DNA from: Peribacillus sp. FSL P2-0133
Lineage (GTDB): Bacteria > Bacillota > Bacilli > Bacillales > DSM-1321
Assembly (NCBI RefSeq): GCF_037975445.1
Contig: NZ_CP150254.1
Coordinates: forward strand, 4,772,001-4,836,000
Reading direction: 5' to 3'
DNA: 64,000 nt
Shown here: in pieces, positions 50,934 through 59,714 of the stretch
How the letters are laid out: every line of letters begins with the position of its first letter
Position numbering within the stretch: the first letter of the stretch is position 1
Position numbers and translations under genes: made by a program
The notes under the pieces: generated by a model
What the model saw: only the letters and a program-made list of their open reading frames with translations
The model's database searches: none
What the model was told of the DNA's origin: nothing

Positions 50934-51377
50934 CTAAATCCCTATTACTGGCATGGAACGTTCTTGGAGGCTTTCGGAAAGAAGACTATACGCAACTACT
51001 TTATTCTTGTACTGTTTGACTACATCCACATGGTCGTTGTAAATGTACACAAATAATCGAACATCGTTTTTTCCTCTTTTAGTATCAATCATTATTGGAA
51101 TCCCACTGTTCTCTGGATGTAAAAACAATTGCTCGTTCCCTGGGAATATATGAATTTTTTTCAAAAACTTAGCTTCGTTAAAATAATTAATTACTTGAAT
51201 TTTGTCTTCACCTTCCAAACGTTTTCCATCAAAGGTTACAATTGCATTCGCGCCACTAATTTCTGAATGTATTTTAAATTTACTCAGAATCCAATTCACT
51301 GCATCGGTTGGAAGGCAGGTAACTAATAATTTAAGTAAACCTAAGATAATTGTCAAAATCAATACAGGCACTGTCAT
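50934..51377 (-). CDS. yfmQ: YfmQ-like membrane-anchored protein
   Basis: 147 residues. The N-terminal hydrophobic helix VPVLILTIILGLLKLLVTCL (residues 3-22) anchors a cytoplasmic or extracellular domain. The string VTFDGKRLEGEDKIQVINYF and the later HPENSGIPIMIDTKRGK and VYIYNDHVDVVKQYKNKVVA resemble Bacillus subtilis YfmQ, from memory of that protein. Function unknown. The gene is single on the minus strand with a strong terminator. Confidence 0.78.
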   Translation of the reverse strand: MTVPVLILTIILGLLKLLVTCLPTDAVNWILSKFKIHSEISGANAIVTFDGKRLEGEDKIQVINYFNEAKFLKKIHIFPGNEQLFLHPENSGIPIMIDTKRGKNDVRLFVYIYNDHVDVVKQYKNKVVAYSLLSESLQERSMPVIGI

Positions 51378-51676
51378 ATTTCATCATCTCCGCTACGTTA
51401 TAATTTAATGTTTAATTGAAAGAGGCGGTCAGTTTGCTTTGAAATGACCGTTCTATTAACGTGTTTATTGTTCACTCAGCTTACAATGGTGATTTTTTCA
51501 CGTATCAATCAGATTCTTTTCGTTCACATTCCCGCCACATATGTGAACAAATTCACAATTTCCTACAAATAGAGTATGTCTTGTAAATCACTCGTACAAA
51601 ACATGAGTTTTATACAATTAAGCCTATATTTCTATGCATTTTGGTATGCTATTATAATAATCATTCACGTGATATC
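51378..51676. other. Intergenic region, no feature
   Basis: AT-rich; no gene. The -10-like TATTATAATAA near 51649 could serve an unseen plus-strand transcript but nothing follows it. Confidence 0.3.
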
Positions 51677-51871
51677 TTAGGCTAATTTTATTACGAAGTA
51701 AATGATGCCCACAGTTAATATTAGGGCAAGACCAATATAAATATAACTAAGGTTCAACAAATTCCCTCTCGTTGCCGTAGAATAATCACTATCACTCTTC
51801 CCCGCTAACGAAAGGGTGCCAACCAGGGCAACTAAACTAATGGCTACTACTAATATTACGCTTATCGTCAT
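51677..51871 (-). CDS. Small two-helix membrane protein (64 aa)
   Basis: GGGAGGCG precedes the ATG. Two hydrophobic helices (MTISVILVVAISLVALVGTL; LSYIYIGLALILTVGIIYFV) are joined by a short polar loop (SDSDYSTATRGN). No family recognised. The gene follows a short open frame (51875-52060) by three bases on the same strand. Confidence 0.65.
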   Translation of the reverse strand: MTISVILVVAISLVALVGTLSLAGKSDSDYSTATRGNLLNLSYIYIGLALILTVGIIYFVIKLA

Positions 51872-51874
51872 GAT

Positions 51875-52060
51875 TCAACGCCTCCCCATATTATTATCTA
51901 TTTCCTTGAACCATTTCAAATTATTCCGATTCTCATCGTATATCGTAGTGTAACTACATAAAAAATCGTTCCTAATTGGCAGGTCAAAATTAAATAGGCC
52001 AGGTAGATCGCACTTCGTAATTATATTAGAAAACCCTACTTCTCTATAATAAAAGAACAA
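51875..52060 (-). CDS. Short uncharacterised ORF (possibly a gene remnant)
   Basis: 61 codons ending just before the small membrane-protein gene. Composition is protein-like (FNFDLPIRNDFLCSYTTIYD) but no ribosome binding site precedes the start, so it may be the C-terminal part of a lost gene. Low confidence. Confidence 0.35.
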   Translation of the reverse strand: MFFYYREVGFSNIITKCDLPGLFNFDLPIRNDFLCSYTTIYDENRNNLKWFKEIDNNMGRR

Positions 52061-52216
52061 CCAATTTTAGGACCATCCAATCAAGTGAAATTTACACCAT
52101 CCACTTGCTGAATCCTTCCGTTAATTACATAGAAAGGTGCACAGCTTCTCTGAAGGAATGGCTAAGATACCACGTCTTGTGGCAACTCCTGACCTAACTT
52201 GCTTACTCGAAAAAGA

Positions 52217-52247
52217 CAAAAAAAGAATCATGAATTTGTCATGATTC
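52217..52247 (-). terminator. Terminator-like hairpin downstream of mocR gene
   Basis: GAATCATGA pairs with TCATGATTC around a five-base loop, and TTTTTTTGTC follows on the minus strand. Confidence 0.6.
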
Positions 52248-52289
52248 CAGTTAGTAGACAAAAGTGGGTCGGAAAACGTAACTTAAATG

Positions 52290-52370
52290 ATGTTCTTACG
52301 CCGAGGAGGCTTGGCAGACAGTCGGCGGAAAGGGAGTGGATTTCTGAAATCACCGGAACCTTTTAATTAA
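52290..52370 (-). repeat. Dispersed repeat A, copy 4 (inverted, truncated)
   Basis: CCGAGGAGGCTTGGCAGACA and GCGGAAAGGGAGTGGATTTC are the reverse complement of the first half of repeat A; the second half is missing. Confidence 0.78.
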
Positions 52371-52373
52371 AAA

Positions 52374-52406
52374 ACTGCAGGCAAACCGAACAAGTTTGTC
52401 TACAGT
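52374..52406 (-). terminator. Hairpin H4, terminator of mocR-type gene
   Basis: ACTGTAGACAAACTTG pairs with CAAGTTTGTC-type sequence with one G-U; on the minus strand GTTTGCCTGCAGT then TTTTTT. Same family as H1-H3. Confidence 0.75.
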
Positions 52407-52458
52407 CTGGAATCATGGAATCATCATGATTCTCTCTCGTAAATATGAAAGAATATCA

Positions 52459-53889
52459 TTATAAACTTTTTACAGCCTCTGCAAACCTTTTGATGCCTTC
52501 GTGAATGGAATCCTCATTTTCCCTTGCAAAAGTAAAGCGTACATATTCCTTATTTGTACCTAATGTTGAACCGGGAACGTATATGACTCCCCTTTTGATG
52601 GATTCCTCAAGTAACTTTATTTCGTTCAATGGCACCTTCAGCTTACACCACAAATGAATTCCACCATTTGGCGAAAAATACTCAACTTCTTTATGCAGGA
52701 ATTCGTGAAGACTCGAAACTATTGCATCCCTTCTTTTTTCCAGTTGCTCCCTTAAGTAGGCAATATGGGCAGGAAAATACTCTGAATCCAAAAAATCATT
52801 TGCTATCCATTGAGTGAATGAGCCATGGCCAAAGTCAACCTGCTGCTTGGCATCAGATAGTCTCTCTATAACGGGTTTCGGTCCTATAATCCACCCAATT
52901 CTTAATCCGGAAGCAACAATTTTTGACAAAGAGCTTATATATAAAACGTTTCCGTTGTTGTCCATCGATTTAAGAGTGGAAATTTCTTCACCGGCAAAGG
53001 AAGTTAAACTATAAGGATCGTCTTCTATGACCGGTATTCCATATTCGGATGAAAGTTCCAGAATCCTTTTACGACGGTTGATATGAAGGACAGTCCCTGT
53101 AGGATTTTGAAATACAGGGTTCAAAAAAATCATCCTGATCCGATGTTTTTTATGGAGTTCCAGTAAATCCTCCGGGTTGATGCCATCTTTATCAACTGGT
53201 AAAGGAAAAATTCTTAGCCCCGCGGATTGAAAGATGGGAAGGTTGTAACTATATGATGGATCTTCCAAAACAACGGCATCTCCTGGCTTTAACAAGCATT
53301 GGACTACCAGATGTAGGGCTTGCTGTGCACCAGAAGTAATGAGGATGGAAGATGGATGCGTATCAATTCTCCTATACTGTTTAACATGATTGGTTATCGT
53401 TTCCCTTAAAACCGCATTGCCTTGAGGGTGATCATAACCCAAACTACCAATGAAGGACCTATTAGAAATGATTTCACGTAAGGATTGGACTGGAAATAAG
53501 TCTTCAGAAAGCTCCCCGCTAGCTAAGTTAATAAGGTTATGCCCTTCCGTCTCTTTACGTATTCTTTGGGTTACTGGCATATTGGGCAAAAAAGAACCCG
53601 CTTCGATATATCTATTCCAACTAGGTATACGTTTTCGTGTAATTCCCCAAATATCCTTACTGATCATCGTGCCGCTACCTTTGATTCGTTCAACCAGTCC
53701 ATTTGCTTCCAATTCATCATAAGCCGCAACAACTGTGCTTCTGTTAACTCCCAGTTCACTTGCCAAGAAGCGTTCGGACGGTAGCGGCTTATCCAATAAA
53801 AATGTACCATCAGCAATGCCACTCTCGATGTAAGCCGCTATTTGTTTATATAAAGGCTTCTTGGATTTTCTGTCAGTTTTCCATTCCAT
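52459..53889 (-). CDS. MocR/GntR-type regulator with aminotransferase domain
   Basis: 476 residues. The GntR wHTH (PLYKQIAAYIESGIADGTFL; SERFLASELGVNRSTVVAAY, residues 12-60) is fused to a class I aminotransferase-like domain (about 110-470). The PLP lysine lies in YISSLSKIVASGLRIGWI (near 300-317), with ILITSGAQQALHLVVQCL upstream. Members sense amino-acid or vitamin B6-type ligands and regulate an adjacent metabolic gene, but no such gene is evident here. Monocistronic. Confidence 0.92.
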   Translation of the reverse strand: MEWKTDRKSKKPLYKQIAAYIESGIADGTFLLDKPLPSERFLASELGVNRSTVVAAYDELEANGLVERIKGSGTMISKDIWGITRKRIPSWNRYIEAGSFLPNMPVTQRIRKETEGHNLINLASGELSEDLFPVQSLREIISNRSFIGSLGYDHPQGNAVLRETITNHVKQYRRIDTHPSSILITSGAQQALHLVVQCLLKPGDAVVLEDPSYSYNLPIFQSAGLRIFPLPVDKDGINPEDLLELHKKHRIRMIFLNPVFQNPTGTVLHINRRKRILELSSEYGIPVIEDDPYSLTSFAGEEISTLKSMDNNGNVLYISSLSKIVASGLRIGWIIGPKPVIERLSDAKQQVDFGHGSFTQWIANDFLDSEYFPAHIAYLREQLEKRRDAIVSSLHEFLHKEVEYFSPNGGIHLWCKLKVPLNEIKLLEESIKRGVIYVPGSTLGTNKEYVRFTFARENEDSIHEGIKRFAEAVKSL

Positions 53890-54042
53890 AAGCTACATCC
53901 TTTAAAATGTTTAGTTAAAAGCGTACTAAATTATTAACTTTATATACCTATTCATTCCCAAAAGCAGTAAAACCTTTTATTCCAGTATAATCTTCAGCCG
54001 AGATTATTGCACTTTTAGGATAAAAGCTGTACTGCAAAATAA

Positions 54043-54087
54043 AAACGAAAGCCTCCATTTCCTTAAATGAAATGGAGGCTTTCGTTT
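54043..54087 (-). terminator. Terminator of TOMM cluster
   Basis: AAACGAAAGCCTCCATTTC pairs with GAAATGGAGGCTTTCGTTT around a seven-base loop (19-bp stem); a T-rich tail follows on the minus strand. Confidence 0.9.
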
Positions 54088-54095
54088 CATCTTTT

Positions 54096-55661
54096 TCAAC
54101 TATGCAGACTCCCCTTCAGCCAAGGGCGATCCCGATAGTATCCGATCGGGATTTGGATCAGGCTCGTTTTCCTCGGACCGCCTATCCTGTAAAGTTCATC
54201 ACACATATTCACATCAAAGCCGAGCAGCGGGTGCCCGTTCATTCCTAGGGCTGACGAAGCTAGCAGTAATTTCTGAACGAGCATCCCCGCCTCCATTTGC
54301 TGGATGCGGTATCCTCTATATCCAAGTTGCGTTTTGGAATGGTCCCGCTCGCCAACTACATGTATGCAAATCGGCACTTGCTGAAAATTCATGATATCGA
54401 GGGACATTCCGTATTGCAATCGGAGCCGCTGATCTCCTGATTGTATTTGTTGTAATGAATGTGTCGTGCTGTCGTAATGGTATGCACCATCTTGAATGTC
54501 TTCCACATTATACAAACATGCATATATTGAAACGCGATTTTCGTTGTTCTCGTTTTTTCCATCCAAGTCATTTCGATAGGAGAACGAAGCGGTTGCCTCC
54601 TGCAGGAGAGCAGCCAGCTGCCATTGACTGACTTTCCCGAGTGCGAAGTCCATTTCAGGTGAAAACCGCTTCCGGCAAACTGATGCCAGGTCATAGGACA
54701 GCCGCTTCACGATAGGAAGGGCTACAATATGTCCTTCGGATTTCGCCCCATTCTTCGGACTGATCCGCCGGAATGATTGGGTGGATTCGATCATGGATGC
54801 TGCATTCAGTTTAGTCAGCATCGGAAATTCCCTGATTCTTTGCGATCGAACATAGTGTTCAGGCTGAATATCCGTCAATTCCGGCAATAATACCGTTGAA
54901 GTGACAGGCCGGTCCATACTCCTTTCTTCTCTAAATCTAAAAGAAGGTTCTGCCGATAAGGGGATCACCGCATACGTGCTCTCTTCCTCTTCCGAAAGCC
55001 CGAGCAGATGATTGATGGCCCGATCAAGGAATTGGAAGCACACCCCAGCGGCGATTCCAAAGCGTTTCGCCACTTCGAGCAACTGTCCAAGAAGCACGCC
55101 TGCATCCAGACCTTGCAGACGGTATGAAAAGTTATTGTATTTGTAGAAGTTTTTCCAAAACATCGTCGATACAAAAACCGTGCCAAAGCATGCGGACATA
55201 TCAAAGTTTTCACCAAGAGCTTTTGTTATATATGAATCAAAATTCCCTTCCCGCAGCAAAACCAGCCGGTGGTGTGCCGCATCATAATGGTATACACCAG
55301 CAGGTAATCCCTCCATCTTCAAGTACACGTACAATTCGCTTGGATACAAAGCTCCCCCTGATGGCGGAAAACGCCGGAATGACTGCATGAGGTCCTCAGA
55401 TTCCGAGGAGCTCGGTACCTGACTGACTTGGGTCAGGCCATATGCATACCAGAGGAAATGACCGATTCCTTTAAGGTCCTGTTTAGAAGGCCCGCTGCAA
55501 CTCTCTAGCGTCAGCGGCACCTCCAGTGATAGCGGAAAAACAGGCAAGTCACGGTAAAGCTTATACGTCAGCGGTGCATCATTCCAATCCACTTCCCAAT
55601 CCGGCGGACTTGCCTTTTCGATATCAAAATGCAAATTGTGCAAAAATGCTTCTAGACTCAT
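54096..55661 (-). CDS. SagB-type dehydrogenase, tandem-domain (TOMM)
   Basis: 521 residues, about twice the usual size. The first SagB nitroreductase-like domain (residues 30-240) has RRFPPSGGALYPSELYVYLK and GVYHYD; a second related one (about 300-521) has DGAYHYDSTTHSL, IQQMEAGMLVQKLL and ALGMNGHPLLGFD. SagB-type FMN enzymes oxidise azolines to azoles on the peptide. AGGAGG precedes the ATG. It is the last gene in the operon with YcaO and the E1-like protein. One of the two domains may be catalytically inactive; which one cannot be told by eye. Confidence 0.9.
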   Translation of the reverse strand: MSLEAFLHNLHFDIEKASPPDWEVDWNDAPLTYKLYRDLPVFPLSLEVPLTLESCSGPSKQDLKGIGHFLWYAYGLTQVSQVPSSSESEDLMQSFRRFPPSGGALYPSELYVYLKMEGLPAGVYHYDAAHHRLVLLREGNFDSYITKALGENFDMSACFGTVFVSTMFWKNFYKYNNFSYRLQGLDAGVLLGQLLEVAKRFGIAAGVCFQFLDRAINHLLGLSEEEESTYAVIPLSAEPSFRFREERSMDRPVTSTVLLPELTDIQPEHYVRSQRIREFPMLTKLNAASMIESTQSFRRISPKNGAKSEGHIVALPIVKRLSYDLASVCRKRFSPEMDFALGKVSQWQLAALLQEATASFSYRNDLDGKNENNENRVSIYACLYNVEDIQDGAYHYDSTTHSLQQIQSGDQRLRLQYGMSLDIMNFQQVPICIHVVGERDHSKTQLGYRGYRIQQMEAGMLVQKLLLASSALGMNGHPLLGFDVNMCDELYRIGGPRKTSLIQIPIGYYRDRPWLKGSLHS

Positions 55662-55684
55662 CCTCCAACCTCCTAAATCACCGC

Positions 55685-57628
55685 TTATGGAAAAGGATGC
55701 GGATGCGGATTGAGATGTTCGAATTCAAGCGGCCGTTTAGCATATCCAAGTTCCATCGGAACCCTCAGTATTCTCTCAAGCCCCGTTATGCGGGTAAGAT
55801 GATGGCCGAATGTCATCGGCAGCATCCCCGGTATCAGCACTTTCACGCAATGTAATCCATTCCGTGCAATTTCCGGTGTCGTCTGATCCACCACAATCAC
55901 CTCGAGTTGCAATCGGCGAAACTCCTGAAGGATTTCCTGCAAATCTTCCGTCAAGTCCGGATGGTTCACCTTTTCCCCGTATTCTTCAGCGAATGTTCGC
56001 ATCGGGCGGTCATCATCCAGCAGAAACTGCAGTCGCTCTTCGGCTTGCGGTAAACCGTACAGCATGCCATGATCATCCATTTTCCGTACCAGTGAAGAAT
56101 CATGCAGCATTTTCTCAACCTCATCCTGATTCTCTTCCAATTTATCGTCAAGTGTCAGCATCATGCCAGCCAACTCGAAGACCGCGCTTTTCACGGCCCG
56201 GATCGGGTCCAGATGGGCCCCTGCCGCACATATGATATTCAATCCTTGTTGTTTCCTGTTTTTCGCCAACGCCCATACGCTCGGGATACCATGTTCCATG
56301 GTCGAATTAAACAAATGGATATCATACCCCGCTGCCGCCCTCGCCCTGTCAATCATCAGCTCAAGTTCTTTGTCATTTGCAGAATTTGGGTCAAGGCGTG
56401 TGAGGGGCAGCTGCGCGTACCAGGTCAGAAGAAACGAATCACGTTCGACCACTTCCATGATGCCGTAGAAAATGGCCTCCTCCAAACTTCCCCCTAAAGC
56501 ACAGCCATTGGAAGTTTCATAAACAAATCCATCTCCGCAGCCCAAGCTGTAATAGGAAAGCAATTCCGGGACCAAGATCGGCTGCTCTTGCAAAAATGAA
56601 TGGCCCCACACCCAATCTATCGAGCGGTCAGGATTAAACGGTTGAAACGGGAAATCCCGCTGCGCATAATTTTCCTTCGAGTGTACCCCTATCCTGATGG
56701 GATCGAGCGCAAAATCTTTAAGGTTGTTGTAACTGTCATGCATGACTGTCCGTTTACCGCGGGGCTCCATACCGCAATACCTTTCCAATCCCTCCAATAT
56801 GGCAGTCATCTCACTGACCGCATATGAGAGAGTACGGCCTGCCGTCCCCTCATCTCCTATGAATAAAGGCAAATTAACACTTACATCGGCAAATGGTGGC
56901 ACAAGGTCGAGCATTTTATTATTCAAGAAACCTGTGCGATGGTCCAAGTAATCCTTGGCCAGAACTTCATTCAGCTCTTCCATTGAACGGGTACGGTAAC
57001 TGTCGGGACTGATTTTCGGACTTGGCTGCAACGTAATCCTAGCACGCTCCTTCGAGTCATCAGGTAATGTTGAGCAAACCGGACACAATGGATCTGGTAA
57101 AAATGTGTGCCACGAGCCATTCAGCGTTTTCAAGTTGATGATTGATACACGCCCTTCCGAACGGGCGCGTTCTCCTTTCATCGCCTTCCTTACCTCTGCA
57201 CAAATCAAGTGGGCCATCTGTAAAAGGCCTGTGCGTGATGCAGCCGCATCACGATCTATCCCCCCATTTTCCTCCAGATGTTTGCGGATTTCCCACATTT
57301 CTTTTCGATCACGCCCGGCCATGAGATGCCTTTGGTCCGCACACTGTGAGCAGCCAGGAACATCCGGGCGCACCAACGGACCTATCACTCCCTCTCCAAA
57401 TGATACGAACCCCCGCAGCCATGGAATGCCCGCTTGCCTTATCACCTCTTCCGCCTTTAGATGGACAGCTGGATTCCAGGCATCTTGCAGCAGAAGGACC
57501 ATAGCCGTCGTTTGCGGTATTCCTGCCTCGAAATCGGTTTGGCGATTCACCTGATATTGGCCGGACAGGTCCCCATGAACATGGTCGGCCAGCACTCCTT
57601 CCCCGACAACCAATACGTCAGTTTTCAC
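55685..57628 (-). CDS. YcaO cyclodehydratase (TOMM), with N-terminal leader/E1-like part
   Basis: 647 residues. The N-terminal part (1-240) is E1-like with zinc-type Cys pairs (GCSQCADQRHL near 96; DPLCPVCSTL near 185). The C-terminal YcaO domain (about 260-647) contains SYAVSEMTAILEGLERYCGM and ALGGSLEEAIFYGIMEVVER with the ATP/Mg-binding glutamates, and ends with the proline-rich PHPHPFP required for ring formation in YcaO enzymes. It converts Cys residues of the precursor to thiazolines using ATP. It overlaps the upstream maturation-protein gene by four bases. Confidence 0.92.
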   Translation of the reverse strand: MKTDVLVVGEGVLADHVHGDLSGQYQVNRQTDFEAGIPQTTAMVLLLQDAWNPAVHLKAEEVIRQAGIPWLRGFVSFGEGVIGPLVRPDVPGCSQCADQRHLMAGRDRKEMWEIRKHLEENGGIDRDAAASRTGLLQMAHLICAEVRKAMKGERARSEGRVSIINLKTLNGSWHTFLPDPLCPVCSTLPDDSKERARITLQPSPKISPDSYRTRSMEELNEVLAKDYLDHRTGFLNNKMLDLVPPFADVSVNLPLFIGDEGTAGRTLSYAVSEMTAILEGLERYCGMEPRGKRTVMHDSYNNLKDFALDPIRIGVHSKENYAQRDFPFQPFNPDRSIDWVWGHSFLQEQPILVPELLSYYSLGCGDGFVYETSNGCALGGSLEEAIFYGIMEVVERDSFLLTWYAQLPLTRLDPNSANDKELELMIDRARAAAGYDIHLFNSTMEHGIPSVWALAKNRKQQGLNIICAAGAHLDPIRAVKSAVFELAGMMLTLDDKLEENQDEVEKMLHDSSLVRKMDDHGMLYGLPQAEERLQFLLDDDRPMRTFAEEYGEKVNHPDLTEDLQEILQEFRRLQLEVIVVDQTTPEIARNGLHCVKVLIPGMLPMTFGHHLTRITGLERILRVPMELGYAKRPLEFEHLNPHPHPFP

Positions 57629-59595
57629 CCTGATTCCTCCTCTCGCAAAAACACCCCAAACACTCCTGCCATTTCTTCCTTCAATAAAGGTTCAAGATTT
57701 AATTCGAAAACACAGATTCGCTTACTGTTCTTCTTCAAAACTTGAATGGCCGACTGTACTAGTTCGGAATTCCCTTTCACCCCGCACGAAGGAATCACAA
57801 GATTCAAGGGCTTTTCTTCTTTAAGAACAGGTGATACCACTAAATCTGGAGCTGTGAGGCAAACGGTCTGGTTTTGTACTTTCATGACGGCCTTTTGCAA
57901 CGCGTTCCGTAATGCGATCGTTACATTCAAACCGACAGCTCCGGACCAGCCGTCGCTCGTTCCTGCCCAAACTACCGGGAAACCGGACACTTCCTCACCC
58001 AACGCGATGATCGGCTCTCCTTGCAGCCGGGTCAGCGCTTGTAGATAATACCGGCAGCGTTCATCTTCCACTTGAGCCAACTGCACCGACACGAGTTTCT
58101 CATGGTTGAACCGCTTATTGTCAAACTCTTTATCCAAACAGCTTTGCAGTCCACGGCAAACACATTCAGCAAATGTTTCCCCTGCTCCGACACCGACCGA
58201 TTCCTTTATATCGTCTACCCCCTGAAGCGGTGTAAGAGTCGGAATGAGCTGGCTGAGTGTTCGGGATACATATGCTTCAACTCCTGAAAGACCGGATTCC
58301 GTTCTCGCTTCCTCATGCGTCAGATCTGAACGGATAATTTCTGGCAGCAGTTCGGCCGGACCGGACGACAGCGGATCAACAACCTGAACTCGGCATTGGG
58401 CCAACGGCAGCTGCTTTAAATCTCCCTCATCCCAACGATGAAAGATCCCGGATTCCAAGGATGTCAACCGGCTGAAATACATAAACACCTTCCCCGGCTC
58501 ACTCGGGTCCGCTTTCTGTTCAAGCCGCTGATCAAAATCTTCAATCCATGCAGCAGTCCCTTTTCCCGTCACTCCCGGGTGGGGAATGAACGGATGCCAT
58601 TTTCCCTCCATTGTATCCATATCCAACAGATAAAAATGATTGGATTGTTCTGCTGTCGTAACGCCTGTAGCCTCTTTAAACCATTCGAATACCATTATAT
58701 TGGCCAACATCGCTCCGGCTGTCGCGGAAAAGGAAGATGGTGCCTGATTCTTTTCCAGCTCAGCTTGATGTAAACGATGCCAAGCTGACTCCCAACACCC
58801 CTTGGAATCCGGATGGACAAGTGGACCAGCCATGCCTACTTGATTGATGATCAATGCAGGAAACAGGATCTTTTTCCCTTGCCTGCAAACCGAATGAAGT
58901 TCTCTTAACTCCTCTATATCACCCTCTTGGGACACATATAAAATCGAGTCAAAAGGCTGCACGATATCCTGCCATTCAATCTCTTCTCCCTTTTCAAGCA
59001 CTACCTCCCCTATGGAAACCTCGTCGTCCGTCTTACGCGCATGCGCCACGATTTCATTCAATCTTTTTCTATTGGTCGGTACCGTGTCCGTAATGAAGAT
59101 ATGGAATGCGGGCAATCCGGATTCAATCAGCGAGGACACCACTGAAAGGAACAATGGGCCAGAGCCTATAGCCAACGCCTTTTTCTTTCGATAAGTTTCA
59201 AAACGGTAAGCCCCGGAATCGCCGCAGCTTTCCAGGAACTCGATTTGTGAAGCATACCTTTCAAGTACTTGATTTCTTAATTGATGGGGACTGTCCTGAC
59301 TTACATCCCGTACAAACCCATTACCGTACAAAACCTCGGCAATTTCCATCACCCTGTTCCGGTATGGGCCAGGCAATCCATCCGTCAACTCGCTTAATGT
59401 ATGGTTCCCGTTGAACATCGGTAATAGCTTTTCAATCCACTGGACGATCGAGCTGCCCTCCATACGGAACGAACTTATGTTATTCCTGAAATACACACCT
59501 CTATTCGGTTCCGGAAGAAAAAACGTATCTCTCTTCACTTTCAAACGCATAGAAGGGGTCAAATTCACCATTCCGCTCCTCCTAACCCGATGCAT
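57625..59595 (-). CDS. Thiazole-containing bacteriocin maturation protein (E1/ThiF-like)
   Basis: 656 residues. N-terminal leader-recognition region (MRLKVKRDTFFLPEPNRGVYF), then a ThiF/E1-like Rossmann domain (KKALAIGSGPLFLSVVSSLI near 133-152; ILYVSQEGDIEELRE). This pattern is typical of the 'ocin' partner protein that docks the precursor and regulates YcaO in heterocycloanthracin clusters. The start codon lies 119 bases after the precursor gene stop, past a terminator-like hairpin. It is translationally coupled to the YcaO gene by an ATGA overlap. Confidence 0.88.
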   Translation of the reverse strand: MHRVRRSGMVNLTPSMRLKVKRDTFFLPEPNRGVYFRNNISSFRMEGSSIVQWIEKLLPMFNGNHTLSELTDGLPGPYRNRVMEIAEVLYGNGFVRDVSQDSPHQLRNQVLERYASQIEFLESCGDSGAYRFETYRKKKALAIGSGPLFLSVVSSLIESGLPAFHIFITDTVPTNRKRLNEIVAHARKTDDEVSIGEVVLEKGEEIEWQDIVQPFDSILYVSQEGDIEELRELHSVCRQGKKILFPALIINQVGMAGPLVHPDSKGCWESAWHRLHQAELEKNQAPSSFSATAGAMLANIMVFEWFKEATGVTTAEQSNHFYLLDMDTMEGKWHPFIPHPGVTGKGTAAWIEDFDQRLEQKADPSEPGKVFMYFSRLTSLESGIFHRWDEGDLKQLPLAQCRVQVVDPLSSGPAELLPEIIRSDLTHEEARTESGLSGVEAYVSRTLSQLIPTLTPLQGVDDIKESVGVGAGETFAECVCRGLQSCLDKEFDNKRFNHEKLVSVQLAQVEDERCRYYLQALTRLQGEPIIALGEEVSGFPVVWAGTSDGWSGAVGLNVTIALRNALQKAVMKVQNQTVCLTAPDLVVSPVLKEEKPLNLVIPSCGVKGNSELVQSAIQVLKKNSKRICVFELNLEPLLKEEMAGVFGVFLREEESG

Positions 59596-59666
59596 TCTAA
59601 GTACTGCTTCAGTACTTCACTTTAATCCTATGTACGACAATTTGTCCCTTATGTCTAATGCAATAA

Positions 59667-59694
59667 AGAAAAGTCCCTGCACATGCAGGGACTT
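59667..59694 (-). terminator. Partial terminator between precursor and modification genes
   Basis: AAGTCCCTGCA pairs with TGCAGGGACTT, then TTCTTTATTG on the minus strand. Its place just after the precursor gene would give more precursor than enzyme transcript, a common arrangement in ribosomal-peptide clusters. Confidence 0.75.
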
Positions 59695-59714
59695 CCTTTA
59701 GAAAACCTAGATAC

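Larger units (their letters stand above)
52061..52458. other. Repeat-rich intergenic region
   Basis: No gene. It contains a terminator (52217-52247), a truncated inverted repeat A (52290-52370) and hairpin H4 (52374-52406). GGAATCATGGAATCATCATG at 52412-52433 repeats part of the first hairpin. Confidence 0.6.
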
